A DNA stretch of 10,256 bases from Armatimonadota bacterium (GTDB lineage: Bacteria; Vulcanimicrobiota; JACPDS01). This document shows, piece by piece, positions 1 to 7,281 of this stretch. The notes under the pieces are model-generated. The model was not told where the DNA came from. It saw only the letters and a program-made list of their open reading frames with translations, and did no database searches. The DNA is taken from positions 1-10,256 of the forward strand of contig JACPDS010000109.1 of assembly GCA_016183885.1 (NCBI GenBank), given 5' to 3'. The position numbers were made by a program, and so were the translations under genes. Numbering within the stretch: position 1 is the stretch's first letter; each line of letters opens with the position of its first letter.

Positions 1-2
1 AT

Positions 3-590
3 ATTTCTATTTTTAAGGATAGGTTAAATTTAAATAAAGGCTTGCCTGTGCTTTTAGTAATGGGAGGGGGATTGGGAATCGGGCCTGTAGAAAAAATTAT
101 GCGCTTAGTAAAAAATATAAATTTAGCCCTGCACATTGTAATTATCGCTGGAAAAAATAATAAATTAAAGAAAAAGCTGGAAGATTTGGCTGACAAAATA
201 GAATCTTTATGCGAAATAAAAATTCTAGGTTATGTTGAAAATATTCATGAATATATGCGCTCGGCAGATCTTTTAATAACAAAAGCCGGGGGATTAACTA
301 TTGCTGAAGCTCTTTGCGCAGAACTTCCAATGTTAATCGTTAAACCAATTCCAGGGCAGGAATTAAGGAATACAAAATTTTTATTAACAAAAAGAGTGGC
401 TTTAAGGGCAAATAAAGAAAATAAATTAACTAAATTAGTGGAAGAATTAATTTTACATCCTGAGCGGCTAAAAAAAATGAGAGAAAAAACAAAAATTTTA
501 GCTCGTCCTGACGCAGCAGAAAAAATCGCTCATTTAGCCGTTCATATTATAAATAAAAGAAAAATCGAAAAAAGGCAAATTTCCGGATAA
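3..590 (+). CDS. Glycosyltransferase, UgtP/MGDG-synthase type (C-terminal part, 5' end outside window)
   Basis: The reading frame is open from the left edge, so the gene starts upstream; the TTG at 42 is an internal codon, not the start. What is visible is the C-terminal nucleotide-sugar-binding Rossmann domain of the GT28 fold. It opens with the loop VMGGGLGIGP, and later has the UDP-binding stretch ITKAGGLTIAEAL followed by KPIPGQELRNTKFL. That P-[IV]-PGQE-x-x-N signature is characteristic of processive diacylglycerol glucosyltransferases and MGDG synthases, which move a sugar from UDP-glucose or UDP-galactose to diacylglycerol at the cytoplasmic membrane face. MurG has the same fold but a different motif here. 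The lysine-rich tail would suit a membrane-associated enzyme. The donor sugar and acceptor cannot be told without the N-terminal domain. The gene is convergent with the exported protein gene, with a 42-base gap. Confidence 0.85.
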   Translation: MSIFKDRLNLNKGLPVLLVMGGGLGIGPVEKIMRLVKNINLALHIVIIAGKNNKLKKKLEDLADKIESLCEIKILGYVENIHEYMRSADLLITKAGGLTIAEALCAELPMLIVKPIPGQELRNTKFLLTKRVALRANKENKLTKLVEELILHPERLKKMREKTKILARPDAAEKIAHLAVHIINKRKIEKRQISG

Positions 591-606
591 ATCGGATAAA
601 GAAACA

Positions 607-620
607 AATTAAGCTTAATT
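607..620. repeat. 14-bp perfect palindrome between convergent genes
   Basis: AATTAAGCTTAATT reads the same on both strands and lies between the convergent glycosyltransferase and exported-protein genes. It has no loop and no flanking T-run, so it is not a classic terminator. Just before it, CGGATAAA occurs twice (584-591 and 593-600). In such AT-rich DNA it may be chance. Confidence 0.4.
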
Positions 621-632
621 ATTTAAAAATTA

Positions 633-1367
633 TCAAAATTTTAAACTTACTCCAAGTAATAATCCGCTATAAACTAAAGTTGTATTATTATAAACATGAT
701 TTTCTCCCTGAAAACCTAAATTTACATAAGCATTTTCATTCCATTTTAAAGGAACCTTTACTCCAGCCTGATAAGCCCAAATTTTAGAACTAGCTTGAGC
801 GGTTTGAGGAACGCTTGCGTTTACATTATCCACTTTCATTTTTGGATAAACTGCCAATAATCCATAAATATCGACTGATTCCATTTTATAATTAGTGCCT
901 ATTCCTATCCCCATGCCATCAACATTTTCCCAATTAACTTTGCCCGCGCCAATATCATTAGAAGAAAGGCTGGTATTTTTATATCCAAAGAAAACATGGA
1001 AAGGATGTTCCGGAGGAGGAGGCAAATTTTTTTCCTGCGCCTCTGATTCAGCAGCGTAATTAAAGGGAATCTTCATGTATATATCTAAGTTAATTAAGCG
1101 CGCGTCGGAATAATTAAGATTATTAAATTTAACCGACCCTGTTCCATAAGTATAATTTAAACCGGCCCATATTCCCTGATAAAACTTTTGCTCCCCTTTT
1201 AAATTAAAAGCATTAATTGTGCCGCCATAATTATTATTTCCCCCGGATAAAGAATATATAGTAAAACCAGCGCCTACATTAGCCTTCCTAAATTCTTTTT
1301 CTTGGGCTAAAAGAGGGGAAACTATTATTATTAAAAATAACCCGATTATAAATAATAATTTTTTCAA
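633..1367 (-). CDS. Exported protein, probably outer-membrane beta-barrel
   Basis: I do not recognise a named family. The 244-residue product begins with a clear signal peptide: two lysines at 2-3, a hydrophobic run to about residue 16, and a cleavage site after PLLA (residue 21). The mature part of about 223 residues alternates polar and hydrophobic residues, is rich in Gly, Asn, Tyr and Phe, and ends in GVSLKF. A terminal aromatic after alternating hydrophobics is the usual beta-barrel assembly signal. A proline-rich loop (PPPPEHP) sits near the middle. The start is TTG, supported by GGGAG eight bases upstream. It follows pfk on the same strand after 67 (or 68) bases and may be read through from it or have its own promoter. 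Function is unknown; a small barrel of structural or porin-like role is the safest guess. Confidence 0.75.
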   Translation of the reverse strand: MKKLLFIIGLFLIIIVSPLLAQEKEFRKANVGAGFTIYSLSGGNNNYGGTINAFNLKGEQKFYQGIWAGLNYTYGTGSVKFNNLNYSDARLINLDIYMKIPFNYAAESEAQEKNLPPPPEHPFHVFFGYKNTSLSSNDIGAGKVNWENVDGMGIGIGTNYKMESVDIYGLLAVYPKMKVDNVNASVPQTAQASSKIWAYQAGVKVPLKWNENAYVNLGFQGENHVYNNTTLVYSGLLLGVSLKF

Positions 1368-1391
1368 AATTATTTCTCCCGCCTTTCTTTT

Positions 1392-1428
1392 TAAATTTTA
1401 TTTTATTATTTCTATAGAATAAAATTTA
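1392..1428. repeat. AT-only inverted repeat between pfk and exported-protein gene
   Basis: TAAATTTTATT (1392-1402) is the exact reverse complement of AATAAAATTTA (1418-1428), an 11-bp stem with a 15-base loop in the 67-base gap downstream of pfk. There is no GC in the stem and no T-run after it on the minus strand, so it would be a weak terminator at best and may be a product of base composition. Confidence 0.35.
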
Positions 1429-1434
1429 CCCCTT

Positions 1435-2526
1435 TTAATCTCCAAAGATTATTCCCATTTCTTTAGCGGTTAAAATTAAATCATGACTTAGGGGAACATT
1501 TTTAAGTTGACGAATAGCCTCTTCTAAAGGGACTGATTCGATATTGCCGGATTTTAAACAAACCATTCTGCCAAATTGCCGTTGATAAATTAAGCGCACT
1601 GCGGCCGCTCCAAAACGCGTTCCCAAATTACGGTCATTAGCGGTAGGAGAGCCTCCGCGCTGAAGATGACCCAATACGGTTACTCTGGTTTCATGACCGG
1701 TTAAACTACTAATTTCTTCTCCTATTTTATAACCGATACCTCCTAAGCGCACATTATCAAGAGGATTTTTGGGGGTAATTGTGAATACTTTTCCTCCTTT
1801 AGGATAAGCCCCCTCAGCTACTACCACAATACTATATTTATAGCCTTGCCGTCCGCGCTGGCGAATTTTCTGCTGAATTTTATTAAAATCAAAAGAAATT
1901 TCGGGAATTAAAATAATATCCGCTCCCCCGGCTATACCGGCATGTAAGGCAATCCATCCGGCATCTCTTCCCATTACTTCAATAACCATTACTCTATGAT
2001 GACTTTCTGCGGTAGAGCGCAATTTATCAATAGCTTCCATAGCAGTATTTATGGCAGAGTCAAAACCAAAGGTAACCTCTGTAGCTTCTAAATCATTATC
2101 AATAGTTTTTGGCACGCCCACTACGGGCACGCCTAAACGATAAAAATCTAAAGCAATCTTTAATGTCCCTTCGCCGCCAATAATAATTAAAGCATCTATC
2201 CCCAAAGTTCTCATTTTTTTTATTACTGTCTCAGAATAATCACAGGTAATTATTTTCCCCTTTTTTAATATTTTATAACTAAAAGGATTACCTCGATTAG
2301 TAGTTCCTAAAATAGTGCCTCCCTTAGATAAAATATCTACAACGTCTTCTTGGATGAGGAATCTGGTTTTATGGGGTTTAATTAAGCCATCAAAACCGTC
2401 TTCAACTCCGATCACCTGCCATCCATAACGAAAATGAGAGGTTTTAACTGCCGCCCGAATTACAGCATTTAATCCGGGACAATCGCCTCCGCCGGTAAGT
2501 ATTCCAATTTTTTTAAGTCTGGACAT
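1435..2526 (-). CDS. pfkA: 6-phosphofructokinase (group III type, probably ATP-dependent)
   Basis: Glycolytic enzyme phosphorylating fructose-6-phosphate to fructose-1,6-bisphosphate in the cytoplasm; 363 residues, normal for the bacterial group III subfamily (longer than the ~320-residue E. coli type). Visible motifs are the N-terminal phosphate loop GGGDCPGLNAVIR, GGEGT near residue 120, PKTIDND with catalytic Asp143 and Asp145, VMGRDAG, and LGHLQRGGSPTANDR. The residue equivalent to E. coli Gly104 is Gly120, as in ATP enzymes, whereas the Gly124 equivalent is Lys140, as in pyrophosphate enzymes. This combination is known from ATP-using actinobacterial PFKs. The start is the ATG at 2526: GAGGAGGTGA lies directly upstream, and the in-frame GTG six bases earlier is itself part of that ribosome binding site, so it is rejected. 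The gene precedes the exported-protein gene on the same strand. Confidence 0.95.
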   Translation of the reverse strand: MSRLKKIGILTGGGDCPGLNAVIRAAVKTSHFRYGWQVIGVEDGFDGLIKPHKTRFLIQEDVVDILSKGGTILGTTNRGNPFSYKILKKGKIITCDYSETVIKKMRTLGIDALIIIGGEGTLKIALDFYRLGVPVVGVPKTIDNDLEATEVTFGFDSAINTAMEAIDKLRSTAESHHRVMVIEVMGRDAGWIALHAGIAGGADIILIPEISFDFNKIQQKIRQRGRQGYKYSIVVVAEGAYPKGGKVFTITPKNPLDNVRLGGIGYKIGEEISSLTGHETRVTVLGHLQRGGSPTANDRNLGTRFGAAAVRLIYQRQFGRMVCLKSGNIESVPLEEAIRQLKNVPLSHDLILTAKEMGIIFGD

Positions 2527-2529
2527 TTT

Positions 2530-2538
2530 CACCTCCTC
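2530..2538 (-). promoter_or_regulatory. Strong Shine-Dalgarno sequence that fixes the pfk start
   Basis: On the minus strand GAGGAGGTG is followed by AAA and then ATG. The longest open frame would start at the GTG inside this sequence, which cannot be both binding site and start, so ATG at 2526 is the start. Confidence 0.8.
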
Positions 2539-2567
2539 GTTTGAAAAACCATTATTTTATTCAAGTC

Positions 2568-2598
2568 GGATAAATCCTGCCGTAGGCGGGATAAATCC
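2568..2598. repeat. Hairpin-forming repeat, possibly an interspersed element
   Basis: GGATAAATCC occurs twice (2568-2577 and 2589-2598) around an inner inverted repeat, CCTGCC-GTA-GGCGGG. Folded, the two 14-base arms pair over a three-base loop with one G-T pair and two mismatches. It lies 42-72 bases upstream of the pfk start and is much richer in GC than its surroundings. Short GC hairpins of this kind recur between genes in several uncultured lineages, but copy number cannot be judged from one window. It may also sit in the pfk leader RNA. Confidence 0.5.
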
Positions 2599-2711
2599 AA
2601 CCTCCAGCCCTTCTATTTTTTTAATTATTCTGGCTTCTGAATTCTTTAAGTTAAATTTAGATATCGGGGCGGCTACCCCTTTTTGGGCAAACCCATTCCA
2701 CTTATTTTCTT

Positions 2712-2743
2712 AAAAAATAACAAAATTTTGCAAGCGCCTGTTA
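2712..2743 (-). terminator. Possible intrinsic terminator of the CPBP protease gene
   Basis: On the minus strand, about 30 bases after the stop codon, TAACA (2743-2739) pairs with TGTTA (2722-2718) and is followed at once by six T. Two G-T pairs can extend the stem inward. The stem is short and AT-rich, so efficiency is uncertain; the position and T-run are the support. Confidence 0.3.
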
Positions 2744-2772
2744 AAAATTTAAATTTCTATTTTTCTAAATCA

Positions 2773-4104
2773 TTATCCTTGTTTAAATAAAATTGTAAAA
2801 ACAAAATAAGTTCCCGTATTCCAAAGAGAATGAAGCACCATTCCCGGAACAATACTGCCGCTATATTCATATAAATAAGTTAAAATTGCGCCCAGCATAA
2901 AAATCGGGAGCGTAGCCCCTAAATCTCCATGGATTAAGGAAAAAATAAAAGCCGTTAATAAAAGCGAAGTTTTAAAACCTAAAACTTTACGCAAATTAGT
3001 ATAAAGGAATCCGCGAAAAATAATTTCTTCAAAAAACGGGCCTAAAAAACTGATTAAAAAAAATAATAAAAATTCTTCTAAACTGCTCCATGAGTAACGC
3101 AGAAATTCAAATATAGGATTTGAAGAAATTGAATAACTTTTTAAAATTAATTGATTAATTAAAGCCGTTAAAAATATTAACGGTATTGCCATACAATAAC
3201 CTTGAATACCCAATAAAATATTTTTAAAATTAAAAATCAATCCCAGCTGCTTAAATTTATATTTTAAACCCGTTTCTCGAGCGCCCTTTAAATTAAAATA
3301 AATTAAACTTAAAATTAAACAATTTAAGCTAAAATAAATTAAAATAATGCTAAAAATTTTAAAATGAAAAAGTTTGTATAAAAATAAACCGGCGGCTAAA
3401 TGAATCATATCCCATAAAATAAAAATAAGCCATACTTGATTAAGCGCCATAGAAGGATAATTTAAGATGCCGACTTTTTTTGAATTTAAATTGCCAAATA
3501 AAAAATAAATTAAAAAAAATAACCCGCTTAAAAAAATTAGCGCAAGCATACTTGTTAAAAATATTAATTTAAAAATAAAAAAAAGCGCTTCTTTTTTAAT
3601 TTGTCTTAAAAAATTTTGCGCTTTTAAGGGAGAATAAGCATAATTATAAAGATAAATTAAACTCTGATTTAAATAAAAATCATTTAAATAAAATTTTAAT
3701 TTTTTTTCAAAAGAAATTAAATCTTTTGGAGGGGTTTTCTTTAAATATAAATTTTTAAGTTCTTTTATAAAATTATCTTGAGAAATTTCAAAACTTTTAT
3801 CAAAATAAGATGCCGAAGAAAGATAATTTTTATCTTTATCGTAAAGAATGGCTAGTTTTAAATATAATTTATAATCTTTTAAATTTTGTTTTAAATTTTC
3901 CTCGTATATTTCAATTGATTTTTCCAAAAATCTCTGACCGGATTTTTCATCCAAAAGATAAGCCCTTAAAAGATATTTTGTAATATCAAAAGAATGTAAA
4001 AAAAAATTTTGCTCAATCTTATTTGGAATAAAATATTTAGAAAGTAAAATAACCAGCCAAAAGAAGGTAATTAAAATTAAAAAAATTCTGCGGGCAAATG
4101 GCAT
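2773..4104 (-). CDS. CPBP-family intramembrane metalloprotease with helical N-terminal extension
   Basis: The C-terminal third is a CPBP (Abi/CAAX-protease-like) domain: FFEEIIFRG with Glu359, Glu360 and Arg364, then His392 in SLIHGD and His425 in VLHSLWN, the three conserved motifs that hold the catalytic metal within the membrane. The 443-residue protein has one N-terminal membrane segment (about 8-24). A charged, TPR-like helical region follows (about 40-165), then roughly eight further membrane segments from about residue 175. Typical CPBP proteins are 200-300 residues, so the soluble extension is extra. Members process prenylated proteins in eukaryotes and act in peptide maturation or immunity in bacteria; many have no known substrate, and none is implied here. 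The ATG at 4104 has no convincing Shine-Dalgarno sequence. It lies 57 bases downstream of the transglycosylase gene on the same strand. Very AT-rich, with long runs of Lys, Leu, Phe and Ile codons. Confidence 0.88.
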   Translation of the reverse strand: MPFARRIFLILITFFWLVILLSKYFIPNKIEQNFFLHSFDITKYLLRAYLLDEKSGQRFLEKSIEIYEENLKQNLKDYKLYLKLAILYDKDKNYLSSASYFDKSFEISQDNFIKELKNLYLKKTPPKDLISFEKKLKFYLNDFYLNQSLIYLYNYAYSPLKAQNFLRQIKKEALFFIFKLIFLTSMLALIFLSGLFFLIYFLFGNLNSKKVGILNYPSMALNQVWLIFILWDMIHLAAGLFLYKLFHFKIFSIILIYFSLNCLILSLIYFNLKGARETGLKYKFKQLGLIFNFKNILLGIQGYCMAIPLIFLTALINQLILKSYSISSNPIFEFLRYSWSSLEEFLLFFLISFLGPFFEEIIFRGFLYTNLRKVLGFKTSLLLTAFIFSLIHGDLGATLPIFMLGAILTYLYEYSGSIVPGMVLHSLWNTGTYFVFTILFKQG

Positions 4105-4161
4105 ATCTTATTATTTTTGAAAACCTGCTTAAATTCCTTTTCTATAATTAAGGCTAAATAA

Positions 4162-4878
4162 TTAAGAACGATAAAGTTTAAAAATTTTAATCGGATAATA
4201 AGCCATTTCTTTATATTTAAAATTTACTTTCTCCGCGGGATAAACTTCTTTAATTGCCTGATAAAGGGGAGATTTTTGAGGATTATTTTGAGGATTAATT
4301 AAATTATCCCAGCTTCTAGGATCCAATCCTAAATCATAAGCTTTTGCCATAGCCCTGAGGACTGTTTGTCCTCCGCCATTATATGCTCCTAAAGTTAAAA
4401 ACCACTCTTGATCCGCTTTCGGTTTCCCATATTTTTGATAGCTTTCTGCCACTTTTTTAGCATATTCGGGAGTTTCTTTAGAGGGAGGAGAATTTTCTAT
4501 TTCCTGCGCTTTTCTAAAAGCAATCTGGTCTAAGGGATTCATAATTACTTTATTTTTAATTTTAATTGTTCCAATTCCGGCATCTAAGGGTACAATAATT
4601 TTTAAGCCTTGCGCTTTAGCTTCATTTACTCCCACTTGAAGCAGTCCCACATATCCGCTTTGACTAATTTTATCCGCAGTAAATCCGCTTTCAATTGCTG
4701 CGGCAGCTTTCATAAGAAGAGGAGGGGGTGAATCCGATTCATTCCATTTTTCTTTTAGGGCTTTTAAAATTAATTCATTATATAAATTTTCTCTTGCCCC
4801 GTATCCCCAATTAGTTTCTAAAGGAGCTTTAGTATCTCTTAATCTTAAACAAAATAAATTTAAAACTTTAATTTTCAT
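4162..4878 (-). CDS. Lysozyme-like lytic transglycosylase domain protein, no signal peptide
   Basis: The 238-residue product has the layout of a soluble lytic transglycosylase fold. KAAAAIESGF carries the putative catalytic Glu63, GYVGLLQV corresponds to the GLxQ substrate-groove motif, and LGAYNGGGQTVLRA near residues 167-180 corresponds to the AYNAG motif. Such enzymes cut the MurNAc-GlcNAc bond of peptidoglycan with 1,6-anhydro product formation. The N-terminus (MKIKVLNLFCLRLRD) is short and charged and does not form a signal peptide, which is odd for a wall enzyme; the true start may be elsewhere or export may use another route. An insertion of about 60 residues, rich in Lys and Glu, separates the second and third motifs. 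No good Shine-Dalgarno sequence precedes the ATG, but TATAAA on the minus strand ends four bases before it. Divergent from galT; the protease gene follows. Confidence 0.75.
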   Translation of the reverse strand: MKIKVLNLFCLRLRDTKAPLETNWGYGARENLYNELILKALKEKWNESDSPPPLLMKAAAAIESGFTADKISQSGYVGLLQVGVNEAKAQGLKIIVPLDAGIGTIKIKNKVIMNPLDQIAFRKAQEIENSPPSKETPEYAKKVAESYQKYGKPKADQEWFLTLGAYNGGGQTVLRAMAKAYDLGLDPRSWDNLINPQNNPQKSPLYQAIKEVYPAEKVNFKYKEMAYYPIKIFKLYRS

Positions 4879-4984
4879 AATTTTTATATCACTCTATAAA
4901 GAAGGAAAGTAAAGACAATAGGAGTATGCTTTAAGTGAGGCAGTTTTAAATTTTAATTTTTAAAAAATATTTAGGAGTGAAATT
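4879..4984. promoter_or_regulatory. Divergent promoter region of galT and the transglycosylase gene
   Basis: The 106-base gap must hold both promoters. For galT, AGGAG lies seven bases before the ATG. For the minus-strand gene, TTACTT is followed after 18 bases by TATAAA (4888-4883), only four bases from the ATG. I see no clear promoter hexamers for galT and no operator. Confidence 0.4.
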
Positions 4985-5980
4985 ATGCCGGAAATTCGCC
5001 AAAATATTGTTACCAAAGATTGGATTATTTTTGCCACAGAACGCGCTAAAAGGCCGGAAGATTTTAAAAAACACTTTGCCAAAAAAGAAGAAAAGCCGGA
5101 TTTTTCGCCAAATTGCCCTTTTTGTCCGGGGAATGAAAATAAAACTCCTCCGGCTATTTTAGAAATAAAAAAAGATAATGCCTGGATAATCCGGGTGATT
5201 CCCAATAAATTTTCCGCTCTTGTTAATGAAGGCATTCCTCAGAGAAAAACTTCCGGAATTAAGCGGATAATAAACGGAGTGGGAGTTCATGAGGTAATTA
5301 TTGAAACACCTGCGCATAATTCAACTACCGGCTTGATGGAGGAAGAAAATGTAAGAGAAATTATTCAAGTATATAAAAAGCGTTATCTTGATTTAGAAAA
5401 AGATTCGCGTTTGTCCCAGATTATTATTTTTAAAAATCATGGGAAATCTGCCGGCACATCTTTAGAGCATCCCCATTCTCAATTAATCGCTACTCCGATT
5501 GTTCCCGCTTCGGTAAGGCAGAGATTTGAAGAAGCTATGCGTCATTATGATGAAAACGGAGTATGTGTTTTTTGTCAGATGATTGAAGAAGAAATTAAAG
5601 ACCAAGAACGTTTAATTTTAGAAGATGATAAATTTTTAGCGATTATTCCATATGCCGCTTATTCCCCTTTTCATATTTGGATTTTGCCAAAGCGCCACAG
5701 CGCTTCTTTTGGAGAAATTAATCAAGAAGAAATAAAAAGTTTAGCCGGCATATTAAAAAACACATTGGCTAAATTATATTATGGGCTGGACGATCCTGAT
5801 TATAATTATTGTATCCGCTCTACTTCTATTGATCAAAAAGAGGTTAAGTATTTCCACTGGTATTTAGCTATTGTTCCAAAAGTTACTAAAATAGCCGGTT
5901 TTGAATTGGGTTCGGGAATGTTTATTAATGTATCAATGCCTGAAGAAAGCGCCAAATTTTTAAGAGAATTAAAAATTTAG
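4985..5980 (+). CDS. galT: Galactose-1-phosphate uridylyltransferase
   Basis: Leloir-pathway enzyme exchanging UMP between UDP-glucose and galactose-1-phosphate through a uridylyl-histidine intermediate; cytoplasmic. The 331-residue length is usual for the family, which is built from two HIT-like halves. The first half shows CPFCPGNE (Cys44, Cys47), His111, and SLEHPHSQL with His162 and His164; Cys44, Cys47, His111 and His162 match the zinc ligands of the E. coli enzyme and His164 its nucleophile. The second half has a CVFC pair (Cys194, Cys197), HIWILPKRH, and near the end FHWYLAIVPK. The start is the ATG at 4985, with AGGAG seven bases upstream. No other Leloir gene is present, so a related nucleotidyltransferase role (ADP-sugar phosphorylase) cannot be excluded. 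It is divergent from the transglycosylase gene and convergent with the C11 peptidase gene, 28 bases away. Confidence 0.92.
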   Translation: MPEIRQNIVTKDWIIFATERAKRPEDFKKHFAKKEEKPDFSPNCPFCPGNENKTPPAILEIKKDNAWIIRVIPNKFSALVNEGIPQRKTSGIKRIINGVGVHEVIIETPAHNSTTGLMEEENVREIIQVYKKRYLDLEKDSRLSQIIIFKNHGKSAGTSLEHPHSQLIATPIVPASVRQRFEEAMRHYDENGVCVFCQMIEEEIKDQERLILEDDKFLAIIPYAAYSPFHIWILPKRHSASFGEINQEEIKSLAGILKNTLAKLYYGLDDPDYNYCIRSTSIDQKEVKYFHWYLAIVPKVTKIAGFELGSGMFINVSMPEESAKFLRELKI

Positions 5981-6010
5981 AAATAACGCCGAAATTCCTA
6001 TTTTAAATTT
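5973..6010. terminator. AT-rich hairpin between convergent galT and C11 peptidase genes
   Basis: AAATTTA-g-AAATA (5973-5985) pairs with TATTTTAAATTT (5999-6010), giving 12 bp with one bulged G and a 13-base loop spanning both stop codons. Read on the minus strand, the stem runs into five T, so it may end the peptidase transcript. The stem has no GC pair, which makes it weak. Confidence 0.35.
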
Positions 6011-7229
6011 ATCTAAGTTTAGGCCAGACAATATTCCAGGGTTCTGGTTCTTCATTATAATTTTCTCCGGCTAATTTTCTATAAACTTCCTGCCATTTAG
6101 TATTAAGCGCCCAATCTAATTCATTATATCCTCTTTTAATTTCATCTAAGGGAAGATAAATTGAAAGCCCGTTAGAACCTTGATAAGCCGGGCTATGTTC
6201 TTCGGCTATGAGCACTTCCTTTTTTATTAATTCAATTAAATCTTGAGCGGATTTGCGCAAGTTATTATCTGTAATAGTTTTATCTTCCAAAATATTTTCC
6301 GCAAAACCTATTAAATCTCTAGAATCGGAATACGGCTTAAAACCTCCATATCCCATACTTTTTTTAACCGCTTCTCTTAATTTGCTTAAATGCGTATCTG
6401 TATCTAAAATGGCTTGGGCAAATAAATTGGCGGTTTCTTTTAAAGAATTTAACTTGCTTAAATCTAGGGCTGACATTGTCGGTGTAACCTCTTGATTTTT
6501 TTTAGATTCTTCGACTGCTTTCCTGGCAAAATCTTTTGGATTAAAAGGAGCTTTTGAAGAAAGAATATTTTGAGCCGTTTTTAATAAACGACTGGATAAA
6601 ATCCCTATGTACGGCCAGCCTAAAACTCCAATGGTTTCTTGAGATGCCACAAAATAATTAGCTAGATTTTTTAATTGATAAGCCACCTCGGTTTGCCCCA
6701 TTAAACAAGCATCAAATCCGATTAAATCAATTTTTTTGCCGGTAATTTTTTCCGCATCTTGAATAGCCTTTTTTATATCCGTTAGCTTCATAAAATTTTC
6801 GCCGTTATCATGGCTTTCATCTTCCATTGCTCCAAGCCATCCTGCTCCGTGATTATTTAAAACTAAAAAAGTATGCAGGGCGGGATAATTTTGCAAACTC
6901 TCTACTAAAAATTCCTTAAGAATCTTAGGATCTGACATATTTACTTTTTCTTTGCCAAAATCTTTAATTACCGGGGAATTGATTCTTTGGCGATCTTGAT
7001 CTTTTTCAATGAAAAAACGTTTACAGCCCTGCCATTTATCGCTAACAGAGCTAGGATAATCTCCTCTGTCTAATTGAGCAATAATATTCATATCCTGATT
7101 AGAACCAACTTCTTCTAAATCAATTACATTTTTAACCATCATCTCTTCTAAATTATTATCGGCGGCTAAATAAACTAAAATATTCCAGCGGGATAAATTT
7201 GAATTAGTATTTTTAATATTTAACGACAT
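6009..7229 (-). CDS. Clostripain-family cysteine peptidase (C11), without signal peptide
   Basis: The 406-residue product has the caspase-like fold signature of clostripains. It opens with WNILVYLAADNNLE, has the catalytic His127 in LVLNNHGAGW and the catalytic Cys175 in LIGFDACLMGQTEVAYQL, and continues with ASQETIGVLGWPY, all in the standard order. C11 enzymes cut after Arg or Lys and often self-process. Most are secreted; here the N-terminus (MSLNIKNTNSNLS) is polar and no signal peptide is visible, so a cytoplasmic role or unconventional export must be considered. The start is the ATG at 7229 because GGAGG lies five bases upstream. An in-frame ATG 27 bases further out would begin before that site, lacks one of its own and adds no signal peptide. 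Convergent with galT; divergent from the secreted transglycosylase gene. Confidence 0.88.
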   Translation of the reverse strand: MSLNIKNTNSNLSRWNILVYLAADNNLEEMMVKNVIDLEEVGSNQDMNIIAQLDRGDYPSSVSDKWQGCKRFFIEKDQDRQRINSPVIKDFGKEKVNMSDPKILKEFLVESLQNYPALHTFLVLNNHGAGWLGAMEDESHDNGENFMKLTDIKKAIQDAEKITGKKIDLIGFDACLMGQTEVAYQLKNLANYFVASQETIGVLGWPYIGILSSRLLKTAQNILSSKAPFNPKDFARKAVEESKKNQEVTPTMSALDLSKLNSLKETANLFAQAILDTDTHLSKLREAVKKSMGYGGFKPYSDSRDLIGFAENILEDKTITDNNLRKSAQDLIELIKKEVLIAEEHSPAYQGSNGLSIYLPLDEIKRGYNELDWALNTKWQEVYRKLAGENYNEEPEPWNIVWPKLR

Positions 7230-7281
7230 ATTAACCTCCAAAAATTTTAAAAACATTAATTCTTAAATTTTAATTTAAATT

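Larger units (their letters stand above)
2533..2772. other. Spacer between CPBP protease gene and pfk
   Basis: This roughly 240-base gap holds, from right to left, a terminator-like hairpin for the protease gene (2712-2743), two tiny G/C hairpins (2666-2679 and 2685-2694), a start-less 50-codon open frame on the minus strand (2557-2709), and the 31-base repeat hairpin. The centre is clearly richer in GC than both neighbouring genes. The pfk promoter should be here, but I cannot single one out. Confidence 0.5.

Noticed and set aside
2530..2532. GTG as the start of phosphofructokinase
   Set aside because: The GTG is part of the Shine-Dalgarno sequence; ATG at 2526 has proper spacing.
2666..2684. 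GGGG-CGGCTA-CCCC followed by five T on the plus strand
   Set aside because: It looks like an intrinsic terminator, but no plus-strand gene ends upstream within two kilobases and the stem has only four pairs.
4977..5162. 61-codon plus-strand open frame overlapping the start of galT
   Set aside because: Out of frame with galT and uses AT-rich chance codons; galT has AGGAG at the right distance.
4960..5235. 91-codon open frame on the minus strand opposite galT
   Set aside because: It lies wholly within or against galT, whose motifs and ribosome binding site are clear, and its product has no recognisable features.
6253..6495. 80-codon open frame on the plus strand inside the C11 peptidase gene
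   Set aside because: Shadow of a well-supported gene on the other strand; no ribosome binding site or domain.
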